From Saprospiraceae bacterium (lineage in GTDB: Bacteria; Bacteroidota; Bacteroidia; Chitinophagales; Saprospiraceae): a DNA stretch of 64,000 bases. Within the stretch, counting starts at the first letter, position 1, and each line of letters opens with the position of its first letter. Below, piece after piece: positions 44,031 to 52,732 of the stretch. The notes beneath the pieces were generated by a model. The model did no database searches and was not told the origin of the DNA. It worked only from the letters and a program-made list of their open reading frames with translations. The translations under genes and the position numbers were made by a program. The stretch covers positions 1 to 64,000 of the forward strand of contig JAEUUT010000060.1 in NCBI GenBank assembly GCA_016787415.1, written 5' to 3'.

Positions 44031-44069
44031 ATTCCGGATTTTCAGCGTATGAAAAATCCGGAATTTTTA
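44031..44069 (+). terminator. Hairpin terminator, AATTCCGGATTTT-type
   Basis: AAATTCCGGATTTTC and AAAAATCCGGAATTT pair around a short GCGTATG loop and run into a T-rich tail. It fits the terminator of the alpha/beta hydrolase gene. Confidence 0.7.
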
Positions 44070-44201
44070 TATTGGTTTTATGCTGTTTCGAGCGTTTAAT
44101 TTCGTATTCTTGTAAAGAAAAACAGACGGAACCCGATTCATTTTCTCTGCTGTTCAATCAGACACGCGACGTTGAAAGTCACCCTCCACTTTCGACTTCC
44201 C

Positions 44202-44567
44202 ATGAAAACGCGAGAAAACACTTTTATGCAGTATGTGTGCTCAATAGTTGAAGCCCATTTGGATGATGCGGATTTCAGTGTAGAAAAACTCTGCAAGGCA
44301 GCCCACATGAGCACTTCGCAACTGTACCGCAAAATGGAAGCAATAGCCGGCATTTCAGCGGTCAGGCTCATTCGCTTGTTACGCCTGAACAAGGCAAAAC
44401 AACTGCTTCAAAAATCGCAACTCAGTATCACCGAAGTTGCTTTCCGTACAGGATTTGGCGACCCGGCTTATTTTGCCAGGGTTTTTAAAAAGGAATTTGG
44501 CGTTTCTCCACTCAAGTGGCGCAATGCTTACCTGCGCACCCGAAAGCCCGCAAGCAGGAGGATGTGA
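44202..44567 (+). CDS. Stand-alone AraC-type DNA-binding protein
   Basis: A 121-residue protein that is almost only an AraC HTH domain: an N-terminal helix segment (FMQYVCSIVEAHLDDADFSVEKL), the first HTH (MSTSQLYRKMEAI) and the second HTH (ITEVAFRTGFGDPAYFARVFKKEFGVSPLKWRN). The wording of this block is very like the C-terminal output domain of Bacteroidota hybrid two-component regulators. The gene could therefore be a shortened descendant of one. No sensor part is present in the window. The ATG at 44202 is preferred, while the frame could begin at TTG 44172. It converges on the membrane protein gene 31 bp away. Confidence 0.78.
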   Translation: MKTRENTFMQYVCSIVEAHLDDADFSVEKLCKAAHMSTSQLYRKMEAIAGISAVRLIRLLRLNKAKQLLQKSQLSITEVAFRTGFGDPAYFARVFKKEFGVSPLKWRNAYLRTRKPASRRM

Positions 44568-44598
44568 CATGAAATTTGTCGTTCCTTTCCAAAAGAAG

Positions 44599-45444
44599 TT
44601 ATTGCGTCAGCAAGGCTATCCCCGCATACGCCATTTGACGCAGTTGTATTCTGAAAAAAGCAAAGGCTTGCTGTATCAGGAAAAAAATGACGATCAGCAC
44701 GGGCGTTATCATTCCGCTGTGTGATTCGAGCCACCAGTAAATGACAAAAAGCAGCACCTGCACTGCAAAAAAAGCAAAAATAAACAGCATCAGTTTCCAC
44801 TTGTGGCGGATCAGGGTTTGCAGCCCCGTTCTGAGGCTGACGGCGACAGATGTACTAGCGCGTATATGCTGCAAACGGCTCAACACCGACCATACCTGAA
44901 TAAAGAGTAGCCCTGCCACATATAGGCCAAGGAGCCCCAGTATGGTCCAAACAGTACCAATTTCTGTGACGGAATTTTCCAGAGCAGGCAGTACCCATAA
45001 TACCATGGGCAAAAAAATCGCCACCGTCCAGATCAACCAAAGCAGCAGTAAAATCAGCCCCATTTTTAAAAAAGGGAAAAAATAGTAGGCTCCACCCTCC
45101 CAAAATACGCGGCCTCTGACGGGCCCCGACGTGGTGACGCCATTCAGCAAACCGGCGTCTGTAAAAACCGAAAACAACACCCACACCAAAAACAACCAGC
45201 GCAATTGCCCGATGAGCGGGGTAATGGATGCACCGTGTACTTTAAGAAAATCGCTGAATACCGTGTGGTCATAGTGGCCCAGTAATTTGTTGAATTCCAG
45301 CGAATGGCCAATGGATGCTACCAGTACATTGCGCACTTCCATGCCGATGGGCAATGCCAGGCACAACTGGATGACATATACGATCATGGCGATACGCCAT
45401 TGCTGCATGCCTGTTGTAAAAGCCCGGGTGAGTACGCGTTTCAT
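44599..45444 (-). CDS. Multi-spanning membrane protein of unknown function
   Basis: A 281-residue protein with about six transmembrane segments, including WRIAMIVYVIQLCLALPIG, FFPFLKMGLILLLLWLIW and LLGLYVAGLLFIQVW, and a final pair near FIFAFFAVQVLLFVIYWW. No motif was recognised. Its start lies 15 bp after the stop of the M1 peptidase gene on the same strand, so the two are likely co-transcribed. It is convergent with the AraC-type gene. Confidence 0.75.
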   Translation of the reverse strand: MKRVLTRAFTTGMQQWRIAMIVYVIQLCLALPIGMEVRNVLVASIGHSLEFNKLLGHYDHTVFSDFLKVHGASITPLIGQLRWLFLVWVLFSVFTDAGLLNGVTTSGPVRGRVFWEGGAYYFFPFLKMGLILLLLWLIWTVAIFLPMVLWVLPALENSVTEIGTVWTILGLLGLYVAGLLFIQVWSVLSRLQHIRASTSVAVSLRTGLQTLIRHKWKLMLFIFAFFAVQVLLFVIYWWLESHSGMITPVLIVIFFLIQQAFAFFRIQLRQMAYAGIALLTQ

Positions 45445-45459
45445 GCGATTTTTACTGTT

Positions 45460-47460
45460 TTATAGAAAAAAACTGGAGGAATGCATCAGGTTTTGCACCC
45501 AGAAAACGGCCTTGGCGGCATATTTCCAACCGGGTGAAGCAGCAGGTTGCAAGGTCATGCTGTTGTTGTTGAGATCAACATCAAGGCCTATTTTCTGACC
45601 CGGGTCTACCTGTGCAGAAACGATTTTGTTGCTGCCGAGAAATTCAAAGGTATGCGAGCCTTCTTCGCCCGACCAGTGCATCAATTTAGTGCTCCCGTCT
45701 TCAAAGGTGATTAGCACTTCTACGGGAAAAATCCAGTCGCCCCGGCGTTGCACTTCCACTTTCGACAACATCATTCGTTGCCCGCTGCCATCTTCGTACT
45801 CAAATGTGCTTTCCGTTTTGCCATAAATGCCTTGCGGCGCGGGCAATTCATCATTAGAAATATGCGTCACCGCATAGTCCAGCACCACGGCCTTAAAAAT
45901 GCCGGTTTCCACCAGTTTATACAATTGCATAGCCTGCGCGGAATCCTGCCGGGCCATGAGTTGCGATTTCAGGGTGGCCATAAAATCGGCGCCACGCGGA
46001 TGCCTGAATTTCCATTGCTCGAAATACGCCTTGATAATTCGGTCCATTTCCGCTTCACCTACCAGTTCCTGCAAGGTACGCAGCGTGGTGGCCGGCTTGC
46101 TGTAAATCAGTGCCTTGAAATTGGATTCCGAAAAAAACCAGCCCGGACGATCCGGAGCGCCTTCTCGCGGATTGGCCATGGTGGTGTATTCGAGTCGGGT
46201 TAATTCGCGGTTGTCAAAACAATACCCGAATACGTCCACCAGCGACGATTTCGGGCCGAATGCAGCGTCGATGATCCGGTCCTCGAAATAGGTGACAAAA
46301 CCCTCGTCGAGCCATGCTTCTTCTTTTTCATTGGACGCCACCATACCCATAAAGTATTGATGCACAAACTCATGCACTACCAGCGACTCCGTCATACGAA
46401 TCGAGCGGGGCATACCGTAAAACGTGCCGACTGTAATCAGCGTGGGGTATTCCATCAAGCCTGAATGCAGGCCATGAAAAGGCGGATCCACAACCGTAAT
46501 GCCGGGGTATGGATACTTCCCCACATGTTCTTCCAGGTACGAAAGCGCGTACTTGAGCGCATGCAGGTACCTGGGCGCCAGGGCTCTGTGTTCGGGCGGA
46601 ATCAGCAAGCGTATCTGTACGGTTTTCCAGCGATCCTCCCACACCTGAAAACGAGGATAAACCGACCATGCAAAATCAATCACATCTTCTGCGTGATAGT
46701 GTCGGGTGACCGTGCCATTGTCATTGTTTTTTTCGGAAACCAGGCAGCCCGAAGCACCCATTACAAACTTCTTGTCGAGCGTGATATGCACATCATACAC
46801 GCCAAAATCGGCGTAGAATTCCGTGGTTCTGAAAAACTGGTGGCAATTCCAGCCCCACTCCCCTGCCCTGTTTTGTTCGAAAACGCCCAGTTGTGGAAAC
46901 CAGTGGCAAAACATGTAAAAATCCTTGCTGTGCCCTGCCCGGGAAATGGTTTTGGGCATTTTTGCCCGCCAGTCAAGTTGAAAAACAGCCGTTTCTCCAG
47001 GCTGAATTGGGCGATCCAGCGGAATTTCCAGCACCGATTGATCGTCCGGGTTCCAGTCGTCCGGACAAATAAACTTCATATTTTTTGTCAGATCGGCGCC
47101 GCCTTCCCGGCGAATCGAATGCACGTCGATCCAGCCCCATTCGTCAGCAGGTCGGTTCAGGTACGACTGGCCGAAAATTTTCGATGCGCCTTTCAGAAAA
47201 GAGGAGTTGGTATTTTTGAACGCATTGAGATACAGGTACATCCGCAATTCGCTGACGGGAACAGAGGAGGTATTGACAAAACGAATGGTCTGCGTGGCAT
47301 CCAGCGAGTGCGTTGCATCGTCGAGGCTGGCATGTATATCGTAATTGGCAGGGCGCTGACTGAGCGGGTGCTTAAAAACCGGGTCGCATTGCGCAAATGC
47401 GGCCCGGTTTGCAAGAGTTGACAGGAAAAGACAAAAGAGGATGCGAAACCTGCTGTTCAT
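45460..47460 (-). CDS. M1-family zinc metallopeptidase (gluzincin)
   Basis: A 666-residue secreted peptidase with a signal peptide (MNSRFRILFCLFLSTLANRAAFAQ). An N-terminal beta-sandwich domain is followed by the catalytic domain with HEFVHQYFMG near residue 361 and the third zinc ligand Glu about 18 residues later (NEKEEAWLDEGFVTYFE). The canonical GAMEN exopeptidase motif seems to be replaced by GLMEYPTLI. It should be a periplasmic or surface aminopeptidase-like enzyme; specificity is unknown. It lies in a run with the hypothetical gene upstream and the membrane protein gene downstream. Confidence 0.92.
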   Translation of the reverse strand: MNSRFRILFCLFLSTLANRAAFAQCDPVFKHPLSQRPANYDIHASLDDATHSLDATQTIRFVNTSSVPVSELRMYLYLNAFKNTNSSFLKGASKIFGQSYLNRPADEWGWIDVHSIRREGGADLTKNMKFICPDDWNPDDQSVLEIPLDRPIQPGETAVFQLDWRAKMPKTISRAGHSKDFYMFCHWFPQLGVFEQNRAGEWGWNCHQFFRTTEFYADFGVYDVHITLDKKFVMGASGCLVSEKNNDNGTVTRHYHAEDVIDFAWSVYPRFQVWEDRWKTVQIRLLIPPEHRALAPRYLHALKYALSYLEEHVGKYPYPGITVVDPPFHGLHSGLMEYPTLITVGTFYGMPRSIRMTESLVVHEFVHQYFMGMVASNEKEEAWLDEGFVTYFEDRIIDAAFGPKSSLVDVFGYCFDNRELTRLEYTTMANPREGAPDRPGWFFSESNFKALIYSKPATTLRTLQELVGEAEMDRIIKAYFEQWKFRHPRGADFMATLKSQLMARQDSAQAMQLYKLVETGIFKAVVLDYAVTHISNDELPAPQGIYGKTESTFEYEDGSGQRMMLSKVEVQRRGDWIFPVEVLITFEDGSTKLMHWSGEEGSHTFEFLGSNKIVSAQVDPGQKIGLDVDLNNNSMTLQPAASPGWKYAAKAVFWVQNLMHSSSFFL

Positions 47461-47523
47461 GACGCTTTTTCCGTTGATACGAGAAAGTGCGCAAAGTAAG
47501 GAAGAAAAACGAGCCTGTAAGGG

Positions 47524-48150
47524 TTAAAATTGAAATCCCATTTGTATGCGGGCATAGGGCGCGCCAAAGCGCAATCGTGGTGCAATTTTTACCACTTCGC
47601 TGCGGGTATCGCTCATTTCCAGGCCTGCGGAGTAATCGATCAGAAATGACTTGATTTGTTTGCGATACCCGCCGCCCAGTTTGAAGCCGTGCGACCTGAC
47701 ATTGTCGTAACGGGTGACTTTATGTGTTTCGCTGCCAAAAAAATCGCCTTCCAGAAAACCCCAGACGCTCCAGGAACTGGACGATTCCACTTTTTTGACA
47801 TCAAATTTTCCGGCGTACAAACCGCCTTCGCCAAACCAGCCTCTTGCGCCCTTTTTGGCGTACAAACGCCCGGTAAGCGACAGCCGGTTGCCAGAAATAG
47901 TGGTGGCATTGGAAGAAGATGAAATAAATCCGAAAAAAGCGAAGGCGCTGCTGTTGCGTTTGCTGGATTCCCAGTGTTGCCACTCCACGCTGAGCGTTTG
48001 GTGTGGCGATATTTTCCGTTCGTATTGAAGCCCCAGTTTACCTGTAAGAGGCAACGGGGTAAATGTCAGCGTGTTTTTTTGTGCAAAGATGGCCGTGGCA
48101 AGCAAGACAAAAGTGGCGGTCAGAACGAATTGAAATGATGTGTTTTTCAT
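47524..48150 (-). CDS. Hypothetical outer-membrane beta-barrel-like protein
   Basis: A 208-residue protein with a signal peptide (MKNTSFQFVLTATFVLLATAIFAQ) and repeated amphipathic strands ending in aromatic residues (LTFTPLPLTGKLGLQYERKI, SHGFKLGGGYRKQI). It ends in the outer-membrane-like final strand YARIQMGFQF. It resembles small DUF3575-type barrels, but I cannot confirm it. It is the first gene of a run with the M1 peptidase (63 bp gap). Confidence 0.72.
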   Translation of the reverse strand: MKNTSFQFVLTATFVLLATAIFAQKNTLTFTPLPLTGKLGLQYERKISPHQTLSVEWQHWESSKRNSSAFAFFGFISSSSNATTISGNRLSLTGRLYAKKGARGWFGEGGLYAGKFDVKKVESSSSWSVWGFLEGDFFGSETHKVTRYDNVRSHGFKLGGGYRKQIKSFLIDYSAGLEMSDTRSEVVKIAPRLRFGAPYARIQMGFQF

Positions 48151-48330
48151 GTGTAAGAAAATTTATAGCACAAAGGTGCGGGCGCTTGCCGAGGCCCGGG
48201 AATTGACTATTCCTTGCAAATACATGAAATTTTATTGAATGTAAGTAATCCGGCAGAATTAAGAGGGGCTTGTTCGGGCACAGTTTTTTTACGTCCAACT
48301 GTATTTCCTGACCAACTCAAATTTACGCTT

Positions 48331-49050
48331 ATGAAAAACATAGGGTTTGTTAATTTTTTTATGCTTTGCATACTAATAATGAGCGCTTGTAGTCCGAATT
48401 ACTACATCCCCAACACTCAAAATGTACCTGCCATTGGCGCCAAAGGTGAAACGCGGATCAACATTGCCGGCAATGGCAATCAGTTAGAACTACAGGGGGC
48501 CGTCGGGGTGAGCAATCAATTGGCCATACAATTGAACGGAGGATATGTTTTCCCCAATAATGAAGACAATGGCAATGGTGGTTCCGGCAAATTGCTGGAA
48601 GCAGGAATTGGTTATTACAACAACCTGAATGAGCGACTAGTATTCGATATATATGCCCTTGGAGGTATTGGCCGCATGGAAAATCATTTCCCAGGCACCG
48701 TGGCAAACAACCCTGGCACTACGGGTAAAATATCTGCCAGCCTGACGCGCTGGGGACTACAGCCCGGCCTGACTTTTCATACAAGGTATTTTTCGGTTTC
48801 AGGGTCGGCAAGAGTTGTTGGTCTGTATTTTTCAAATATCGATGGCAGCCTGGTATTCGACAATGAAGATCAGGCTGCATACCTGAAAGACCACCGGTCC
48901 GCTTTTTTGCTCGAACCCGCTTTGACACTCCGTGGCGGACTGGAAAAAATCAAGTTGCAATTGCAGGTAATGAAGAGTTTAAACCTATCTGATTCCCAAT
49001 TCCGGCAAGATGATTCGCTGCTGTCGCTTGGGCTGCATTTCAGGTTGTAA
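48331..49050 (+). CDS. Hypothetical lipoprotein with barrel-like repeats
   Basis: A 239-residue protein with a lipoprotein signal (MKNIGFVNFFMLCILIMSAC, lipobox IMSAC). The rest alternates strands with Gly/Asn turns (LELQGAVGVSNQLAIQLNGGYVF, LLEAGIGYYNNLNERLVFDIYALGG), like outer-membrane barrels. It has no recognised family. Start ATG 48331 is chosen over 48214, since the latter spoils the signal peptide. It is divergent from the gene at 47524-48150 and converges on DUF983 over 22 bp. Confidence 0.75.
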   Translation: MKNIGFVNFFMLCILIMSACSPNYYIPNTQNVPAIGAKGETRINIAGNGNQLELQGAVGVSNQLAIQLNGGYVFPNNEDNGNGGSGKLLEAGIGYYNNLNERLVFDIYALGGIGRMENHFPGTVANNPGTTGKISASLTRWGLQPGLTFHTRYFSVSGSARVVGLYFSNIDGSLVFDNEDQAAYLKDHRSAFLLEPALTLRGGLEKIKLQLQVMKSLNLSDSQFRQDDSLLSLGLHFRL

Positions 49051-49072
49051 ATCCGGTGTGACGAGCGTTGGG

Positions 49073-49507
49073 TCAGTGTGAATGATCGGCAGCCGGAGCA
49101 GTAGCATCGTGTTTGCCGAATTTCTCAATCGCTTGCGGGTCGTATTTCACATTGATGTTGATCCACATCAGTCTGGAAATACGAAAAATGTACACAAAAT
49201 TGACGGCCATAAACAACACCAGCATACCAAAGGCACTGTTGATGCTCCATCCCATGCCCCAGGTAAAAATACCGACGAACAACAGGGAAAACCAGCCCGT
49301 CCAGATATAGGAAATAAACATGGCGCCGTAGTAATACCCAGGTTCGGGGAAATAGTCCAGGTCGCATTTCGGACAGCGCTCCAGCATATCGAAGGGTTTT
49401 ACAAACGACCAACTTCCGGTTTGGAATGTTTCTCCTTCATGACAACGCGGGCATTTCAGGTAAAAAATACTATATGCTTTCGAGGGATGGGTATGCTGAC
49501 TTGGCAT
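49073..49507 (-). CDS. DUF983-family membrane protein
   Basis: A 144-residue protein with zinc-ribbon-like Cys pairs (CPRCHEG and CPKCDLDYFPEPGYYYGAMF) followed by two to three transmembrane helices (IWTGWFSLLFVGIFTWG, AFGMLVLFMAVNFVYIF) and a His-rich tail. This is the DUF983 pattern. Its function is not known; some members lie near cytochrome oxidase genes. It is preceded by element E14. Confidence 0.88.
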   Translation of the reverse strand: MPSQHTHPSKAYSIFYLKCPRCHEGETFQTGSWSFVKPFDMLERCPKCDLDYFPEPGYYYGAMFISYIWTGWFSLLFVGIFTWGMGWSINSAFGMLVLFMAVNFVYIFRISRLMWININVKYDPQAIEKFGKHDATAPAADHSH

Positions 49508-49583
49508 GGCTGCTTATGTAAAAATGAAAGCGCCAAGGTACGACGGGTGTGCGGATTTGCAATTGCACTTTTTCGCTGGGATT

Positions 49584-49763
49584 GGGTGTTTTTTTGTGTT
49601 TTTTGGTGTTTTGGTGTTTTGGTGTTTTGGTGTTTTGGTGTTTTGGTGTTTTGGTGTTTTGGTGGGCTTCGCTCTTGGCATATGTAAAAAAGGGTATGCT
49701 TATTTTCAATGCCAAGAGCGAAGCCCTCCAAAACACAAAAACACCAAAACACCAAAAAACACT
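49584..49763. repeat. Element E14: inverted repeat with GGTGTTTT octamer arms
   Basis: The left arm (about 49584-49683) has nine to ten GGTGTTTT words and then GGGCTTCGCTCTTGGCAT. The right arm (about 49708-49763) has ATGCCAAGAGCGAAGCCC and four ACACCAAAA-type words. The loop is about 24 nt. Words match E2. It lies upstream of DUF983, between co-oriented genes (49768-50067 then DUF983). Confidence 0.9.
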
Positions 49764-49767
49764 CTTG

Positions 49768-50067
49768 TCACCTCCTCTTCTGCGATGGAAAAAGCCTTTT
49801 CAGCAAAGTAAGCGGGGAAAAATCCTGCCTGGAAAGCAATTCTCGCACAAATGCCAGTTTGAGGTGTTTGTGCGCGCTGGATACAGCAATCACCAGCGTA
49901 TGAGGCGCCTGCTGGTTTTCTGTTCTGACATGGTGAAGCGCGTCGAGTCGCCAATCGTGCGACTGGATTGCGTCTTCCGGCATAGTCATGTGATCAAGAT
50001 CGGTAATACGGTAGCCATTTCCAGCCAGGTTTTGAAGGGTTTCCGAAAGGGAGGCGGTGTAAGTCAT
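49768..50067 (-). CDS. Small hypothetical protein (Bacteroidota family often named phosphoribosylpyrophosphate synthetase)
   Basis: A 99-residue protein. The pattern SLSETLQNLAGNGYRITDL, DWRLDALHHVRT and HTLVIAVSSAHKHLKLAFV resembles a short Bacteroidota family often annotated, probably wrongly, as phosphoribosylpyrophosphate synthetase; true synthetase motifs are absent. The C-terminal part is encoded close to element E14 (stop at 49768). No function can be given. Confidence 0.6.
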   Translation of the reverse strand: MTYTASLSETLQNLAGNGYRITDLDHMTMPEDAIQSHDWRLDALHHVRTENQQAPHTLVIAVSSAHKHLKLAFVRELLSRQDFSPLTLLKRLFPSQKRR

Positions 50068-50221
50068 ATTAAAAAGAGGGTTGATTAGAATATAGGAAGT
50101 TGTTTGAACGGCGCGGCACGCGATAAAAGTATTGCATAATTAAAAAATAATATACCATTTTCCGGCAATGGTTTTTTGTCGGCAACATTTCCATAAACGC
50201 GCTTGTTTCGTATGTTTCGGC

Positions 50222-51292
50222 ATGTACTTTTTTCGATTGCTGTTTTGTTGCAGCCTCTTGCTATTGCTTGTCAACCGTAGTCAGGCACAGGAAATCACAC
50301 AGGATTCCTCCGTGCGTTTTTTTGGCGTTCCGCTCGTTTTTTTTAGTTCGGATACCAAATGGGGCGGAGGAGCAGGCGGTGTATTGACATTTCGTGGGTA
50401 TCGACTTCGTTCGAGTGTCACATTTAGCCTCACTTACACACAGCGCAAACAATGGCTGGCCCTTTTTCCCTTTGTATGGTATGGTCGCCGTGGGAACTGG
50501 CGCGTATATGGCGAGGCTGGCTGGGTGAATTACACCTATCGTTATTTTGGTCTGGGAAATAATTATTCGAATGACTATGTAGAGTATTACAAAGCCGAAT
50601 ATCCACGGCTGCGCATTACGGCTACGCGCAGCATCAACCGACGCTTATCGGCAGGCTTGCGCACCTATCTGGAAGGCTATCGCATTATTGAAAAAGAGGC
50701 CGGCAAGGAACTGGATCAACATAAAGTAATCGGCGCCGAGGGCGGTTTTTCTTCCGGCCTCGGGCTTGTCGCTTTGTTGGATACGCGAGAGAACCAGTTT
50801 TTCCCGCGCAATGGCTGGTATGTGGAGGCCACACTTTCCGGTGAGCATCCGCTTACCTTAAGTACATTCCGTTACCTGCGTTTTTTGGTTGATGCAGCCC
50901 ATTATCAGTCGCTGGGAGGCAAGTGGGTGCTGGCAACACAGTTGTACTCACAGTTTACGACCCCTCAGGCGCCGTTTTTTCAATTGCCTTCGCTCGGTGG
51001 GAACCGGCGTCTGCGCGGGTATCCCGATTTTAAATACCGCGATCGCCATGTAGTGCTGCTCCAGAATGAACTGCGCTTCCCGTTAGTCTGGCGTTTCAAG
51101 GGTGTGGCATTTGCTGCTGCAGGCGCTGTATTCGGCACTCCACACGAACGCACACGATGGCGCCTCAACGGCGGAGTCGGGTTGCGGGTAGAATTTGACC
51201 GCCAGCAACAGCAACACTTGAGGCTCGACTACGGCTGGGGCGAGTTTCCGGGCAACTCCGGGTTTTATCTGACTTTTGGCGAAGCATTTTGA
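50222..51292 (+). CDS. Omp85/TamA-type outer-membrane beta-barrel protein
   Basis: A 356-residue protein with a signal peptide (MYFFRLLFCCSLLLLLVNRSQAQ) and then a barrel domain ending in an aromatic last strand (FYLTFGEAF). The block LPSLGGNRRLRGYPDFKYRDRH is the conserved (R/K)GY/F region of Omp85/BamA-type proteins. No POTRA domain precedes the barrel, so it is a single-barrel member of the superfamily (surface antigen/BamA-like). Such proteins may aid outer-membrane assembly or lipid export. Start at ATG 50222 is preferred to 50168. Confidence 0.88.
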   Translation: MYFFRLLFCCSLLLLLVNRSQAQEITQDSSVRFFGVPLVFFSSDTKWGGGAGGVLTFRGYRLRSSVTFSLTYTQRKQWLALFPFVWYGRRGNWRVYGEAGWVNYTYRYFGLGNNYSNDYVEYYKAEYPRLRITATRSINRRLSAGLRTYLEGYRIIEKEAGKELDQHKVIGAEGGFSSGLGLVALLDTRENQFFPRNGWYVEATLSGEHPLTLSTFRYLRFLVDAAHYQSLGGKWVLATQLYSQFTTPQAPFFQLPSLGGNRRLRGYPDFKYRDRHVVLLQNELRFPLVWRFKGVAFAAAGAVFGTPHERTRWRLNGGVGLRVEFDRQQQQHLRLDYGWGEFPGNSGFYLTFGEAF

Positions 51293-51342
51293 GTTGAATA
51301 AGAAATCCTGCCAGTTTTCGTTTTTTCTGAAAACTGTTTTAC

Positions 51343-52209
51343 ATGAGAACATCCCTTTTTCTGTACCTGTTGCTGTCGACCGCGTTTCCGGCAATTGCAC
51401 AAAAAAGCCCCGTGTCTTCTTCCCGAATCCTCGACTTGCGTGATGCCTTATCGCGGAAAGTGATACAGGTAGAAGTGACCGGCCTGGGCGGCCACCATGG
51501 AGAATGCCTGAAAATTACCTGCAAGAACCTGGGAGGGCAGCAAATACGCGTGCATTTCCCGCAGGGGCAGTTGATGGAACCCGCCGACTCCAATCAGCAA
51601 ACCCTGGTAGTGGCCGAGGAAAAATGGCTGGCCGTTTCCACAAAAAAGCCGGCTGAAATATTGTTAAAAACTTTTTGCACCCAAGCCGGCGACCTCTCCC
51701 CTACCCGCGGCTCCCTGTTTTCTGTGGCTGCCATGGCGCCAGAAACGCTTTGTAAAGTGCTGCAATACATTTCTGAGCACGGAAAAACGGAGGATGTGGC
51801 CGCTCAGGCAGCCGTTTGGGCTACCATCAGCCGTACAGGGCTGGGCAGCATCGGCGACCCCCAACTTACACAATTTGTAGCCCTGCAATTGGGAAAAGCA
51901 ACACCTTCCTACCGCATCAGACACGAAAAAGTGGAATCAGTGCCAGGCAAGGCGGCCGATCTGGGCAAAGCCCTGGTCGTAGAGGGCAATTTTATGTACT
52001 ATCTTGAAAAGGATGAAATGGTGCGAATGGTGCTGCTCGACGAGTCAGGCGCTCTGGTAAAAACCATTTCCAAAGATGAAAAAATGATAGCAGGCGAACA
52101 TCGCAGCGGACTGCAACTGCAGGTGTGGAACCTCCAGCCCGGCAAATACATCGTACGTATGCAAACCAAAGACGGACGTGTGATCAAGGATATGGAAGTG
52201 GAGTTTTAG
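51343..52209 (+). CDS. Hypothetical secreted protein
   Basis: A 288-residue protein with a signal peptide (MRTSLFLYLLLSTAFPAIAQ). A middle helical part (APETLCKVLQYISEHGKTEDVAAQAAVWATISRTG) is followed by a C-terminal beta block (LQVWNLQPGKYIVRMQTKDGRVIKDMEVEF). The latter looks like a type IX type A sorting tail but is short and not certain. It has no recognised family. It lies 50 bp after the Omp85-like gene on the same strand. Confidence 0.72.
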   Translation: MRTSLFLYLLLSTAFPAIAQKSPVSSSRILDLRDALSRKVIQVEVTGLGGHHGECLKITCKNLGGQQIRVHFPQGQLMEPADSNQQTLVVAEEKWLAVSTKKPAEILLKTFCTQAGDLSPTRGSLFSVAAMAPETLCKVLQYISEHGKTEDVAAQAAVWATISRTGLGSIGDPQLTQFVALQLGKATPSYRIRHEKVESVPGKAADLGKALVVEGNFMYYLEKDEMVRMVLLDESGALVKTISKDEKMIAGEHRSGLQLQVWNLQPGKYIVRMQTKDGRVIKDMEVEF

Positions 52210-52335
52210 ACTAGGTTGGGGACTTTTTCCAGCAATGCAGTTCGGTTTTTCCTTACACATTGTAAAAGAAATACGATAGTGCGGATTGTGCGGATTATAT
52301 GGATTTTTGTGGCCTCACTGTTTATCTAGCCCAAC

Positions 52336-52677
52336 ATGTCTTTACAACTAAAGTCCACGTTTGTATTCGCACTCCATCTTTTCGTAACCATTCTGGCCTG
52401 GGTAGCACCGTTTCTTTTTTCCTGGCAATGGTGCATCGCGGCATACACAGCCGTCATGCTTCAGTTTACCATATTTGGCAAGTGCCTGATGAACGAACAC
52501 CATGGACTGGCCGAGGAGGGCGACCGTATTTTCTACACGGATTTGCTGGAAAAAATGAACCTCCACTTCGATCGAGCCAGTGTAAAATGGGTCGTTCGCC
52601 GATTGTTGTATCCGGTATTGGGAGTCGTGGCGCTTGTCTGGCAAGTGATACTGGGTAATGCGCCGTTGTTGTTTTAG
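52336..52677 (+). CDS. Small membrane protein with three predicted hydrophobic segments
   Basis: A 113-residue protein. Hydrophobic segments are FVFALHLFVTILAWVAPFLF (near residue 9), WCIAAYTAVMLQFTIF (near 33) and LLYPVLGVVALVWQVILG (near 90), with a charged middle part holding MNEHHGLAEEG. The Cys-Leu-Met-Asn-Glu-His-His block is reminiscent of DUF2784-like proteins, but I cannot assign it. It is followed by element E15 and the converging giant cargo gene. Confidence 0.65.
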   Translation: MSLQLKSTFVFALHLFVTILAWVAPFLFSWQWCIAAYTAVMLQFTIFGKCLMNEHHGLAEEGDRIFYTDLLEKMNLHFDRASVKWVVRRLLYPVLGVVALVWQVILGNAPLLF

Positions 52678-52732
52678 AAGGTTTCCTTAAAGTGGAGCCA
52701 CTGTATTTTTTTCGAAACGGGGCTACATTTTT

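Noticed and set aside
49456-49811. Several open frames across element E14
   Set aside because: They arise from translation of octamer words and have no conserved features.
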